This document shows, piece after piece, positions 49,110-59,792 of a stretch of 64,000 nt of DNA. Source of the DNA: Leishmania mexicana MHOM/GT/2001/U1103 (lineage: Eukaryota > Euglenozoa > Kinetoplastea > Trypanosomatida > Trypanosomatidae); NCBI RefSeq assembly GCF_000234665.1, contig NC_018333.1:495001-559000 (forward strand), written 5' to 3'. The notes under the pieces are model-generated. The model was not told where the DNA came from. It searched no databases and was given only the letters and a program-made list of their open reading frames with translations. The stretch's first letter is position 1; each line of letters starts with the position of its first letter. A program made the translations under genes and the position numbers.

Positions 49110-52100
49110 GTTAATGGCTTGCTGGTCACGTGTTTTCTAGCGCTTTGTGTGGCTCGAGGCGGGTTGGCGTGTTCCGGCCTGAGTGGCGTTCTTGTCGCCA
49201 CGTAGTGTTCAACAACACATCAGAGCCGCCGCAGCGGCTGCTACTTCTACAAAGAAACTAATATGTGAACAGCTTCACTGTTTTTTTAGTGGATTCCGAC
49301 ATGCGAACGTGAAGCGCGCGGCTCATGTGTCGAGTGTGTTCCGTTCTGTAAGCCTCTTTCGCACACTCACGTGCGGCGTGTGAATCGGAATGCACTATAG
49401 GCCGCGGACGCTAGCGTTGCGTTGATGAGGGAAGAGGGGGGTGGGTGGGTGGGCGGCAGTTCTCGCATGTTCCCCACACCCATGATGTAGTCTGTATTCA
49501 TGCGTTTTTTTTCCTTCTCCCTTTCCGTCTGATCCATCTCCTTAACACGGCGCCCCCCCCCACTGCGATCGCCGAACTCTCCCGGCCGCTTTACCGTTGT
49601 CTACTTCGAGACGCGAAAGACGTTACACGCACCCCTGTTCCTGTTCCTGCCCCCCCCCGCCACACACACGCACTCTCTCTCTCTGAAGCGAACAGGGAAA
49701 AAAAGAACAGAAGGAAGATCGTGCGCTTCGCGGGAGGATATATATATATATAAAGCACTGTCCATCTGCGTGCGCATCAAACACAGGCACAGGCAGGCTC
49801 ACACACGAGCAACTCCCTCCACTCGCCCGCCCGCCCCTTCCCGTTAGCCAGTCTCCGTCCTCTCCCCTCCAACAAACCTCTTATTGGTCTACCGGTGTGT
49901 GTGTGTGTGTCGGCGCATGCTTAAGCGTTATTTGTCGCCGCCTTTTTCCGCTCCCACTTCCTCCCTTCTTCACCACCCGCGGTCGGTTGCGCGTTTGTGA
50001 GCACGACGGAGGCCACTGCAACTGCGGTTCCCCCCCTCTTTTCTGCCACCGCATACACTGCACCTCAGCAGGAAGGGGTAAAGGACAAAAAAAATAAGGG
50101 AAGGAAGACCTACAAAGGGTGGCAGCAGCAGCAGCAGCAGAAGGACCGCCGTCCAACACCACCGTGCTTGTCGTCTCGCTCTCTCTATTCCTCTTCCTCC
50201 TCGTAAACCCGCTTCCCCTTCCCCCCTCCCCCCTATTGAGTGTGTGTGTGTGTGTGTGTCTTTGTCGTTTCCATTCTGCCCTCTGTAGCATCACCCACAA
50301 CTTTCTCTTCCTCATCTTGTCAACCTCCCTCAGCTTTGTTGTTTACTCTGTTTCTCTTGTCAACATCTTTTTGCGTTTGTTTTACGTCGCCGTCATCACC
50401 TCCATGTTCGGTTGTGTCGCGCACGAGGCACTCGCTTCTCTGGCTTTTCTGGTTTCCTTTTCACTCCCCCCTCTCCCCCCACTTCTCCGTCCCAGTCGTC
50501 TTTTTTTATTTCTTGTCTTTTTTCTAATCATTTTTTTTTGTTCTTCTCTCGCGCGCTTGCGGCATCCCGAGCGACGCTTGCATCCGCTCGTTGCCGTGTA
50601 GAAAGGCAGGCGGCAGTTGCAGCGACAGGAAAACGCAAAGGGTACAGAACAGAAGCGCCAAGTTTTTTTTTTGCTCGTACGTCTCTCGTGCGTCTGTGTG
50701 TTTGTGTGTGTTTCCGTTACCGTGTCTCTGAGTACCTGAGTCGAGGCGTGAGCTCTGACCTGACTCGAGAGCACCACAGTTTTGTGCGGCGCACCCATAC
50801 TCAGCCGTACGCGGTGTCCGCCCGTCCACTCACCCCACCACCGTAAAGCAGCCGAGAGAATCGGCAAAAAAAAAACACCCCGATAACAAATCCGACGCAG
50901 AAAGACAGTTTTCATCAACTTTAGCGGAGACTGACAACAACGTACCATCCCACCAACCCCACTTCTGACAAAAACAACAACATATCTCCGTTCTTCCCGT
51001 GTTTCCCGTGTTTCATTTTCACTTTCTCTCTCTGCCTGGACTACTCCCCTTGCCTCCCTTTAGGCCCTCGCTGCTCTCCGCGTCTTCTCCTCTGTGTGTG
51101 GGTGTGCGTATCTGTGTAGTCGAGGAACGCTGACGCACGTTCTATCTGCATCGCATGGGACAACAACATCATCTGAGAAGTGGTAAGAGGAAACTCTTCA
51201 AGAGACGGTAAAGGGCGCGACAGGCAAGCTAAAGACGCGTTGGGTTTACTGTTGTTACTTCCGTGAGCTGAAGCCCGTTCATGGTTGTTGTGTGCATTCT
51301 TCCCCCTATTGTCTAGCTTGTTCTTTCCATTCAACTCTTTCGTTTCGTTTTTTTTGTTGTTGTTGTTTCGGGGCGGAAGGGCAGAGAAGGAAGGGACATC
51401 CTGAGTGCTGAACCATCGCACTCGTCTTTCCCAGCCGTGCTTCTCTTTTACTTTGCGCGTTTTCGGTTGACCTGATTTTTTTTTTGCATCGTCTCCGTTG
51501 CCACGCGCCCCCCTCGTCCTCTGTGTCCTTGCGTTTTTTTTTTCTTGGTCTCTCGTTGAACTCATCTCTCCGTTTTCTGCATAACGAACGACCCGCAGTT
51601 CTCGAGCAACATCGGTGCGTGTATGTATTGGGGCACGCATTTTAAGTTGGGACTACCCCGGAAACGAGAACAGACACGCGCAAGCAACACGGAAAACAGG
51701 CGAAGGAGCACCATAGAAGAGGATAACTCGTCGACGCACCACATCTCTTTATCTTTTCGATCCCCGCCTTTCTCTTTTTTTTGCCCGTTTCTTCTTTTGT
51801 TTGTAAAAGCCAAACACTTGTATGTTCTTGTTCGGTCGTTCCTGTTGCCTTGTTCAACTCTCTTTCTTCAACTGTTTTATCTGCCACCCCTCCCCCCTCT
51901 CTTTGCCCCTACCCCTCTCCCCCCGCTCCTCCTCGCCTCACTACTTCGTACGCGGGTTGGTAGATTCCCTTTTCTTTCGTTCTTTTTTGGATTTCTGCGT
52001 GTTTCGCTCGCTCGCCGGTTTGCTGTTTTGCACGTGCCCCATTGACCGTCTCCTCGCGTGCTCCTTCTTTTGTACTCGTTTACGTATTTTCGGGAAACGA

Positions 52101-53372
52101 CACTGTCACTCGTGGCGTGGCTCTCTGCCCCTTCTGCGCAGACAGCTTTCGCCTCCTCCGTCCCGCATCGCTGGTTCGCCGTGCGTGGTGTCTCGACTCC
52201 GTGCCCCCCTTCCCCTTTCTCTTTCGCTTGCTTTGTCTCTCTTCTACACACATACACACACACATCTAATATATGTGTGTATGGATATTTGATTTCCCGG
52301 CAAACCGAGAACACAAACAGCGAGGGAAATTCAGCGAGCCGTCAACAAGCGCACGCGCACGCAGGTAGCAACAACGATAGCTGTGTACGTATAGCATTTC
52401 AAGGTTGTCTCCACCACCTCTCATTTTTTTGTGCGTTGCCGTGCCGTTCTTGTTTCCCAGAGTTTTTTTATTTTCCCTCTGAAGAAGTAACGAAAAAAAA
52501 TTAGATTTTTTTGATCGTTTTTTTTTCTGGCCCGTTCATTGTTGGTGTGTACATTCCTTCTGTCGTTCTCGATTGAGCGTGTGCCGACCGCACCAACCAA
52601 AAGCGTATCTCCCCGCTGCCCGCCTCTTCCCTCTCGGTCCCCCACTTCCCCCTCCTCGCCTCTCCTCTCTGTCTCTCTCGCTTTGCCGGCGAAGGCTTCT
52701 TCTTCCTGATTCTTTTTTTTTTGCGTGTGATCCTGTGTGTGGGTGTCTCTCTCTCTCTGGCTGTTCTCTTCACGTCCATCCAGCCACCGTCCACATCATC
52801 CAGTGCAACCACCGCGCAAGTGACGCGATTCCAGGTTAGTCTGGACCGGCGGACGTCCTTCTCTCCCCCCTCTCGCGCTTTCGCTCGTTCTTTGTTTTTT
52901 TTTCTCGTTTTGCGGTTCTTCCTGTCTTCAGTGTTTTTTTTTCTTACGGCCATCTATCTTTCCCGGCGTGCCTCGGCGTCTGCGGGTGTGTTGTTCTCTT
53001 CCAGGGCAGCATCGCAGCAACAGCTCACGCCTTGCATCAGCGTAAGCCCACTATCAGAGGGCTACACACAGGCATAAACGCAACGAGAGACGCGTACGCG
53101 CAAATCCTGGCAGCGCAGCATCCACTTGCCGATCTCGACAGTCGATCCTTTTTGTTTTTGCCCCACAACATCCCCCCTCCCTCCCCCCTTTGTACGAGTG
53201 CTTACGGTGATTTGCATCGGCATCTCGTTTTGTGTGCTTGTGCGTGTGTGTGTGCGTGTGTGTGTGCATACGAACGTGGGCACGCCTGGACTTCGCGTAG
53301 GGGGGGGAGCGAGACTTTTGATCGTCCTTTATTTGCAAATCACCCGACCATTTGGCCGCGCCAACCTCCAAG
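49110..53372 (+). other. Long low-complexity spacer upstream of the ferric reductase
   Basis: No gene seen in 4.26 kb. Pyrimidine tracts with downstream AGs are numerous (for example about 49840-49870, 50170-50235, 51890-51945, 52600-52690 and 52850-52990). Simple repeats include (TA)n at 49739-49752, (GT)n at 49893-49909 and 50240-50258, and a CA/TG hairpin near 52250-52281. Several tracts could act as alternative splice acceptors for the ferric reductase. Confidence 0.55.
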
Positions 53373-56300
53373 ATGATGCATATCGCCCCTCTGACACTCA
53401 CAGCGCAGCTGTGCTACCTCATTGGTGGCACTGTGCTGTGCGTCTTCTTTACGGTCTTTGGCTATCTGGTGTGGCGGACGCAGGGCTATTACCAACTGAC
53501 CCCTGAGGGGCAACGACGCAGCGCCGGCTTTACGCCGAACGGTATCGCCGGCATCACGAGCTTCTTCACGTTTGCCGGCCTCGCTGTGGTGCTTCTCATC
53601 GAGACGACGCTCTTCTACGTGCGCTACGCCTTCCACCCATCCCACAAGGGCCGCTACTGGACGATGCACCGGTATGCCTCCGTGATTCTTCAGGCTGCTC
53701 TGGGTATCCTCTACGTCGCTACTGGTGTGGCGCTCCTCGTCAAGTGGGGCGGCAATGCTGCAAGGTGCGCCTTCATGTTTTGCTTGGGAGTCGACAAGTA
53801 CCCGGCAACGCCTCTAACGCGCGGGGCCAACTTCAGCTCCCTCCTCTCCGTGATCATCTTCTTCGTCCTGGTGCCGACAGGGCTGGTGCTGCTGTACCGC
53901 GTCTTCACTACGGTCATGCTACAGCGGGCCGCGAAGGCGGTGCGCGAGCGTGACGCGGCGAGCGTGGCAGCCGGCGCGCGAGTGTCCAGCAGCACTTCCG
54001 ACCAGTCTACTGGAGAAGGGAAGACATCGCCGGAAAGGGTTGGTGATGCAATTGCTGCGGTGGCGACGGAGGCGAACCCAATGGCGAAGCCGGTGAGCAT
54101 GCGGCCATTTCAGGCGAAGTCGAGGGTGAAGCAGGTGTGCCGCCTTGTCGGCGTGCTGATTGGTATCCTGGTGTGCGCCATCCTCTCCTTCTGGCTGCCA
54201 AACGACTCGCGCCGCTTCAACTCCAACAGTATTGCCTCCTTCGCTCGCAATAGCATCTCGCGCGAGAGACGCACCACTGACACGACTGTGCCGGAGATGC
54301 CGGACGCGTGGTTCCGTACCGGCCAGATCCGCGTCTCTGATGACCTGACGCTGAAGCTGTTCCCGGGCAACGTCTTCTTCTACGCGTACCTGCTGATGAC
54401 GGCAATCGTTGTGTTGGTGCTGCGGCTGACGCAGCGCGGGCGGCACTGGATGCAGCGCCGCATCCTGCTGTGCGCGTGCTTCACATATGGTGAGGCCGCC
54501 TTTGTCGCCGCCACGGCGCTGCTCTCGGTCATGTTCTTCATCTATTGGCTGCATGACCACAACTACAAGCAGACCTGGACTGTGACAGCGAATGAGAGTG
54601 CACAGATCGAGGCGCCGGAGCGGTGGGGCCGCGGACTGGGCCAGCTGGCCATCCTTTTCCTTTCGCTGCTGCTGCTGCCGGTGGGCCGTCAGTCGGTGGT
54701 GGTCAGCGTGCTTGGCGTGTCGCGGGATGGCATGCTGTGGTTCCACCGCGCTGTCGGCTACGCCATGCTGGCGGCCACGGTCGGTCATATTGTGGCCTTC
54801 TACGTGTCCTACGCCAGTTTTGGGTATCTGATGCAGAACCTGAACACTGTCACCAACCGCGTGTGCAAGAAGGGTGTTTTCGACGACTACAGCGTTTTGG
54901 TCGTGACGTGGACAACATGGTTCCTGCTGATCGCCATGGGCATCTTCGCCTTCAATCTGGTGCGCCGCCGCCACTACGAGCTGTTCTACTACACGCACCT
55001 CGCCGCGACGTACATGACGCTACCCGCCATGGTTTTCCACGCCTCTGCTGGCTGGATGTACATGCTCCCTGGCATGACGGTGTTCCTGTCTGACCAGCTG
55101 GTGCGACTGTGGCAGCGGTCCGCCGTGGTTCGCGTCGTGCGCGCGCGCGTGATCAGCGATGACACGATAGAGCTCGCCTTCTCTATGCCCGGGCGATGGG
55201 ACATGCGGCGCGTGCACCCGGGGCAGTACGTGCTGGTGTGTGTGCCAGAGCTGACGGCGCTGCAGTGGCACCCCTTCACGCTGACCAACGTCGTGGACGA
55301 GGAGTCGGTTACCGTCGGAAGCTCGAAGGTGAGCGCGACAGGGACTGTGTTCTACTTACACGTCAAGTCGATGGGGCCGAAGACGTGGACGGGGCGGCTG
55401 TACGACCTAGTGAGCCGCGGCGAAGAGATCACAATGGCTGTGGAGGGGCCTTGTGGAACGCCGGTGGACTACCGCCACTATGACCACATTGTTCTGGTTG
55501 CCGGCGGCATCGGCGCGACGCCGTGCGTATCGATCCTCGGGTCGCTGCTGCGTCAGTGCCACGCTCTCGGCCACAGTGGCGCTAGCCCGCGGGTGGATCT
55601 AATTTGGTCTACTCGCTCTGCGCGTCACGTGAAGGCTATAGCAGACATGCTGCAGATGCCGATGCGGTACGGCAACGTGCTTTGTCAACCTGAGACCCGT
55701 ACGGCGCTGCTGAAGAAGATCGACACGTATGCGGCACCCGAGGACATCACCAAAGATGTGAGGCTGAATGCCGAGATCAGTCAGCCGGCCAACCGTCTGG
55801 AGCAGGACGAGCCGCTAGATGGGGAACTCGGTGTGGTGAGCGAGGGTGTCCGCAATGCTGACGACGCAGTGGATAACTTTTTTCTCGACGTCTATGTCAC
55901 TCGTGTGACGGAGCTGCAGCAGTTTTTCAACGGTGATGCGTGCCTGGGCGATCAATGCTCACCAAAGTCCTTCTCTCTCTCGCCAAGGAAAGGCGTTGTG
56001 GAGTTGGATGGCGAACCGGGTAGTTGCGCGGAGGTTATTGGGAGCACCGAAAATGCTTTCTACAGCGCCCTTTCTTGGGAGCAGAAGACAGCAGCGGCGG
56101 CGACACCCGGCCCGGACAGCAAGGCCGACGACGAAGGGGAAGCGGAGGAGGAGATGGTGTTCTCTATTGCGTCTATGGGCAGTGAAAGGGAAGACGTTGA
56201 TCCGACCAGCGCCGAGGACTGTGAGGATCGCATCGAAGGCGCCTCGGAGTCAACTGCGCATAAAAAGGAGCGGAAGGTTGTTGGCGATACTGCATCTACT

Positions 56301-56624
56301 ACCGATGAGGAAGGTGCCTTGGTGCCAAATGGGCTTTCCAAGTCCGCGCCGAGCTCTGCTACGAAGTCGAGTGAGGGCTTGCATGACAGCGACGGCAGCG
56401 GCAGCGGGTGTGTGGCGCTGAAGTTGCACCTGGGGCGCCCCGATGTCGATCGCCTCATCCGCGAGGCACTCAAGCGGCCTGGATCTGGTGTCCCGAAATC
56501 CTCGAGGCTGGACCGGGCGCGCACGTTGTTGTTTGTGTGCGGTCCGAACTCGCTCGTTCGCCAGGTCACTTCCTCAGGGGCGCAGCTCGGTGTGGCGGTG
56601 CACCAAGAAGAATTCTGCTTCTAG
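53373..56624 (+). CDS. LFR1: Ferric iron reductase (NADPH oxidase-type flavocytochrome b)
   Basis: 1083 residues. It should move electrons from NADPH through FAD and two hemes across the plasma membrane to reduce ferric iron for uptake; Leishmania LFR1 is the known enzyme of this type. The N-terminal half has about ten hydrophobic segments. Bis-heme His pairs with canonical spacing are H458/H472 (FHRAVGYAMLAATVGH) and H542/H556 (THLAATYMTLPAMVFH). The FAD motif is HPFTL (about 633), the NADPH loop GGIGATP (about 711-717) and the late nucleotide motif FVCGPNSL (about 1056). It ends EEFCF, like other NOX-type proteins with a terminal Phe. Extra membrane segments precede the reductase core, and an acidic Ser/Glu/Ala-rich insertion (about 780-1030) splits the NADPH domain. 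The ATG at 53373 is the first in frame. Confidence 0.95.
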   Translation: MMHIAPLTLTAQLCYLIGGTVLCVFFTVFGYLVWRTQGYYQLTPEGQRRSAGFTPNGIAGITSFFTFAGLAVVLLIETTLFYVRYAFHPSHKGRYWTMHRYASVILQAALGILYVATGVALLVKWGGNAARCAFMFCLGVDKYPATPLTRGANFSSLLSVIIFFVLVPTGLVLLYRVFTTVMLQRAAKAVRERDAASVAAGARVSSSTSDQSTGEGKTSPERVGDAIAAVATEANPMAKPVSMRPFQAKSRVKQVCRLVGVLIGILVCAILSFWLPNDSRRFNSNSIASFARNSISRERRTTDTTVPEMPDAWFRTGQIRVSDDLTLKLFPGNVFFYAYLLMTAIVVLVLRLTQRGRHWMQRRILLCACFTYGEAAFVAATALLSVMFFIYWLHDHNYKQTWTVTANESAQIEAPERWGRGLGQLAILFLSLLLLPVGRQSVVVSVLGVSRDGMLWFHRAVGYAMLAATVGHIVAFYVSYASFGYLMQNLNTVTNRVCKKGVFDDYSVLVVTWTTWFLLIAMGIFAFNLVRRRHYELFYYTHLAATYMTLPAMVFHASAGWMYMLPGMTVFLSDQLVRLWQRSAVVRVVRARVISDDTIELAFSMPGRWDMRRVHPGQYVLVCVPELTALQWHPFTLTNVVDEESVTVGSSKVSATGTVFYLHVKSMGPKTWTGRLYDLVSRGEEITMAVEGPCGTPVDYRHYDHIVLVAGGIGATPCVSILGSLLRQCHALGHSGASPRVDLIWSTRSARHVKAIADMLQMPMRYGNVLCQPETRTALLKKIDTYAAPEDITKDVRLNAEISQPANRLEQDEPLDGELGVVSEGVRNADDAVDNFFLDVYVTRVTELQQFFNGDACLGDQCSPKSFSLSPRKGVVELDGEPGSCAEVIGSTENAFYSALSWEQKTAAAATPGPDSKADDEGEAEEEMVFSIASMGSEREDVDPTSAEDCEDRIEGASESTAHKKERKVVGDTASTTDEEGALVPNGLSKSAPSSATKSSEGLHDSDGSGSGCVALKLHLGRPDVDRLIREALKRPGSGVPKSSRLDRARTLLFVCGPNSLVRQVTSSGAQLGVAVHQEEFCF

Positions 56625-57611
56625 GCTTCGCTCATGCGCGTGCCTGTGCGCTCCCTCCGTCGCCCCGCCAATCTCCCATGCTGGTTTCCCGTCTCACGAA
56701 CGTTTCCTCGCTAGCGTCTGTTGGCGACTTGCGGCCGCGCCATCAAGATAGGCAGAGAGAGGGAGAGAGCGTCGCGTACCGCACCTCCGCCCCCCAACTC
56801 CTCCATCTATTCTTGGAATCACGTACGTGCTGGGGTGGATGCGTGCTCTTCGAGGTGCGTGGGGCTCTCACCGGACACGGAGATGCCCCAGAAACACATT
56901 GCGTGCACGTGTCTGTGTTTGTGTATTGGGGTGAGGGAGGCAGTGCATGTCTGCCTTCTCTCTCTGCAGGCGAAGAAGAGAGGTGGCGTGGTGGTCTGCG
57001 ATGATGGCAAGAGTGAGGTATGCTGGCGCTGCTGTTCGATGGCTGTGATGGCGGCTGTGAGACGACGTTTTCGTCGCTGCAACGACTGCTCGTGGCCCTA
57101 CGGTCAGCCCACCCCTCCCTCCCTCCCTCCCTTGTATCTTTGCCCTTTACTGCATGCGGTTTCCTTCTTTTGTTTTGACACATGGAGGGAGCACGCATCC
57201 GACACACCATGGAGGGATGGGAGGGGACGCGCTGTCTTTCTTTGCGGTCGCACTCGCCGCTCCATCGCGCCCCTTGATTCCTTTGTTGGCCTTTTTTTTT
57301 GCCTGTTCTACCTCCCGATTGCGTGCGGTGCAGACGCTGATGGGATGAAGTAGGCCCAAATGCACAGCCAAAAACAATGCCGTGAGCTACTCGCTTCGCC
57401 TGTATCGCTCGTTTCCGTCTCTGGCGTCGATTGGGTGAATAGTGGCGCATGAGGGTGCCTCTTCTCCCCCATCTCGTTTTCTGTTTTTTTTTCCTTTTGC
57501 GTGTTAATGGCCTCGAGCTAAAAAAAGGGGGCCACGGCAGCGGAACGGTTGAGCAGGGCGAGCGAAGATCCACTGCCTCACCCTCTGCCCAGTTGCTCCA
57601 TCGGACGCAAG

Positions 57612-57636
57612 CACACACACACACACACACACACAC
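57612..57636 (+). repeat. (CA)n microsatellite
   Basis: About 12 uninterrupted CA units. Confidence 0.9.
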
Positions 57637-59550
57637 CGGCCATGTATGCGTGCGGCAAGCGCACCCTCACACACAAGCGGCGATGAAAAAGAAAAAAAAA
57701 GGTGTCCACGCGTGTGTCTGTGCGCTCGTCTCTTCCACGTGTAGATGTGTTTGTGTACGCGAGGGGCAATCAAAGAAGGTGCAGCGCGGAGCAGGGGAGT
57801 GGGGAGGGAGGGAAGGAGGGAAGGAGGGAGAGACAAGAGTGCGCGAGAAGTGGCGCTGACCTGCGCGCATTCACTTTCTTTTCGCTCCTCGTCTGTGTGC
57901 GGGTGGGCGGGCTGTGGTGCACGTCCGCCATCCGCTGCTGGCTCTGTGCCCCTTCGCCTTTTGCCTCCCTGTGGTGTTGCGTTTCCTTTTATTCCTTTTT
58001 CCTCCCTCCCCCTCCCCGCCTTGTTGCCCCTACGCGTGCAGGCGCGTGTATGTGCGTGCGTGTGTGTGTGTGGCCTGTGGCTCTCTCTCTTCTTATTTTT
58101 CTTTGAATTTCATATTTCTCTTGCTTTCACAAGTGAATTGTGCCGGACTAAGGGGCCGTGTATGTGTGTGTGTGTGTGCGTGTGTGTGCGCGTGTGGTGG
58201 TGGTGGTAGGGGGAGGGGGTACGTTGGTCTCTCTCTACCAACTCGTATGTTCTCCGGCTAACAGAACCCCGTCCCGCCTTCTTCACAGGCTTTCTCTTGG
58301 GCCACTGCTCTGCTTGAGAAAAGGCGAAGCACCACGCTGACGAACCACGTAGCTACTCAACAACCACACACACACACACACATATGTAAAAAATGAAAGT
58401 GGCATCACAGCGAAACGGCACCAACGGTAACAACAGAGCCACTCAAGCCTGAGGCAGTAGAGAGGCCTTCAGCAAATCGTGGTATGACCGTATACAAAGA
58501 ACTAATGAAGGAAGACGCCGAATACTGTTTTTTCTGTGCACGTGTTGGAATGAATGTGGGTGTGTGCGAGCTTGGGGGCTGTATGACACTGCTAGGGTTG
58601 CATCACGAGGCTTGAAATGAGAAGCGGGGCTGGGTGGGCATCTTCCCCTCCCCTTTTTCCTCCGCCCTCTGCGCCACCACTGCCTCCTTTGCGCATGTGC
58701 ATGAACGTGCTTCGTTGCCTCTCTGTGCGCCCTCCTCCTCCTACACCGCCGCAACAGTCATTTTCCTGCCTACGGTCTCCCTCTTTTAGCACTAGGAACG
58801 GCTTCGCGTCTTCGTGACCCTCCGCGGCCGCAGCGATGCTATTTCTTTTTTTTTTGTGAGCGTGTTCTGTGGCCGAGTAGGCATGTGCGCATCGTCGGCG
58901 CCAGTCGAGGGATGGAGCGGCGTCGGCAGGAAGGATGGTAAGCGAGAGAGGAAGGAGCACAGACAGAAGAGGAAAGAAAAAGCCATAGAGGCATCGCCAC
59001 CGCTGAAGAGTGGGCGCGCTCTCAGTCAAGCACACCACCCAACGCTACCGCGTTATGCCTTTCTGTGCGTGTATCCGATAGGGCCTGCATTTCTGGCCGC
59101 TGCCATCTATCGCAGATGGGGCCGCCTCATCAGGCCGGCAAGCGGTGCACGCTCTGTGCAGCCTGCCCCTTTCTGCTGCCATCGTGTGCGTCGACTCAGC
59201 GTCGCGATCGCCTTGAATACGAATGCGGCAGAAACACTTTTTCACATGCGCGCAACTCCGCAAGCGAGGAGAAAAACGCCACGTAAGGAGGAACGGAGAA
59301 AGCGCTCGTGACGGCAACTGACACCGCCCTCTTTCTCTTTCCTGGCGTGTGCGGAGGGCACTTCAGCGTTGGCCAACGATAAAAAAAAAGAAAGAAGAGA
59401 TCTGGATTTCCCAAGATGTGTGCATTACGGTCCCTGTGGAATTCTGCGCTGGGGGAGGGGGCAGGAAGATGTGCTTGTGTGGTGGGGGTGTTGGTGGAGT
59501 GGGGCATGACTCCCGGAGGGGGTTGGGCGCATCCGATGCCATCGATCGCC

Positions 59551-59633
59551 TCACTGCTGTTCTCTCTCACGTTTCTTATTCTTTTCCATGCGCCTTTTCT
59601 CTCTCTCGGTGGGTACTCACGATCACTTGTCAG
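59551..59633 (+). promoter_or_regulatory. Probable trans-splice acceptor for the 59793 gene
   Basis: C/T-rich tract (59556-59610) and AG at 59632-59633 (ACTTGTCAG); predicted 5' UTR about 160 nt. Confidence 0.5.
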
Positions 59634-59792
59634 CGTGTGCGGATGCGCTGACTGCAGGCCGCGCCGTAGCCCTCGCCATCCTGTTGCCGTGGGGCTTGCC
59701 ATCTCTGGGCACTGCCCTCCACCAGTTTGGTGCGCGTGCTCGGCGTACACTGGTCACTACTGGAAGCACATTGAGGGCGCGTGCTCCAAAGC

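Larger units (their letters stand above)
56625..59792 (+). other. Long intergenic region
   Basis: No gene seen in 3.17 kb. A purine-only stretch (57791-57832, repeated GGGA/GGAA) could form a G-rich structure. Simple repeats and pyrimidine tracts make up most of 57450-58260. Confidence 0.55.

Noticed and set aside
50119..50601. 160-codon frame with hydrophobic runs resembling membrane segments
   Set aside because: Product of pyrimidine-rich low complexity (Leu/Ser/Phe/Pro codons), overlapping likely splice tracts.
58158..58260. Frame with alternating Cys/Val runs
   Set aside because: Direct translation of a (GT)n microsatellite.
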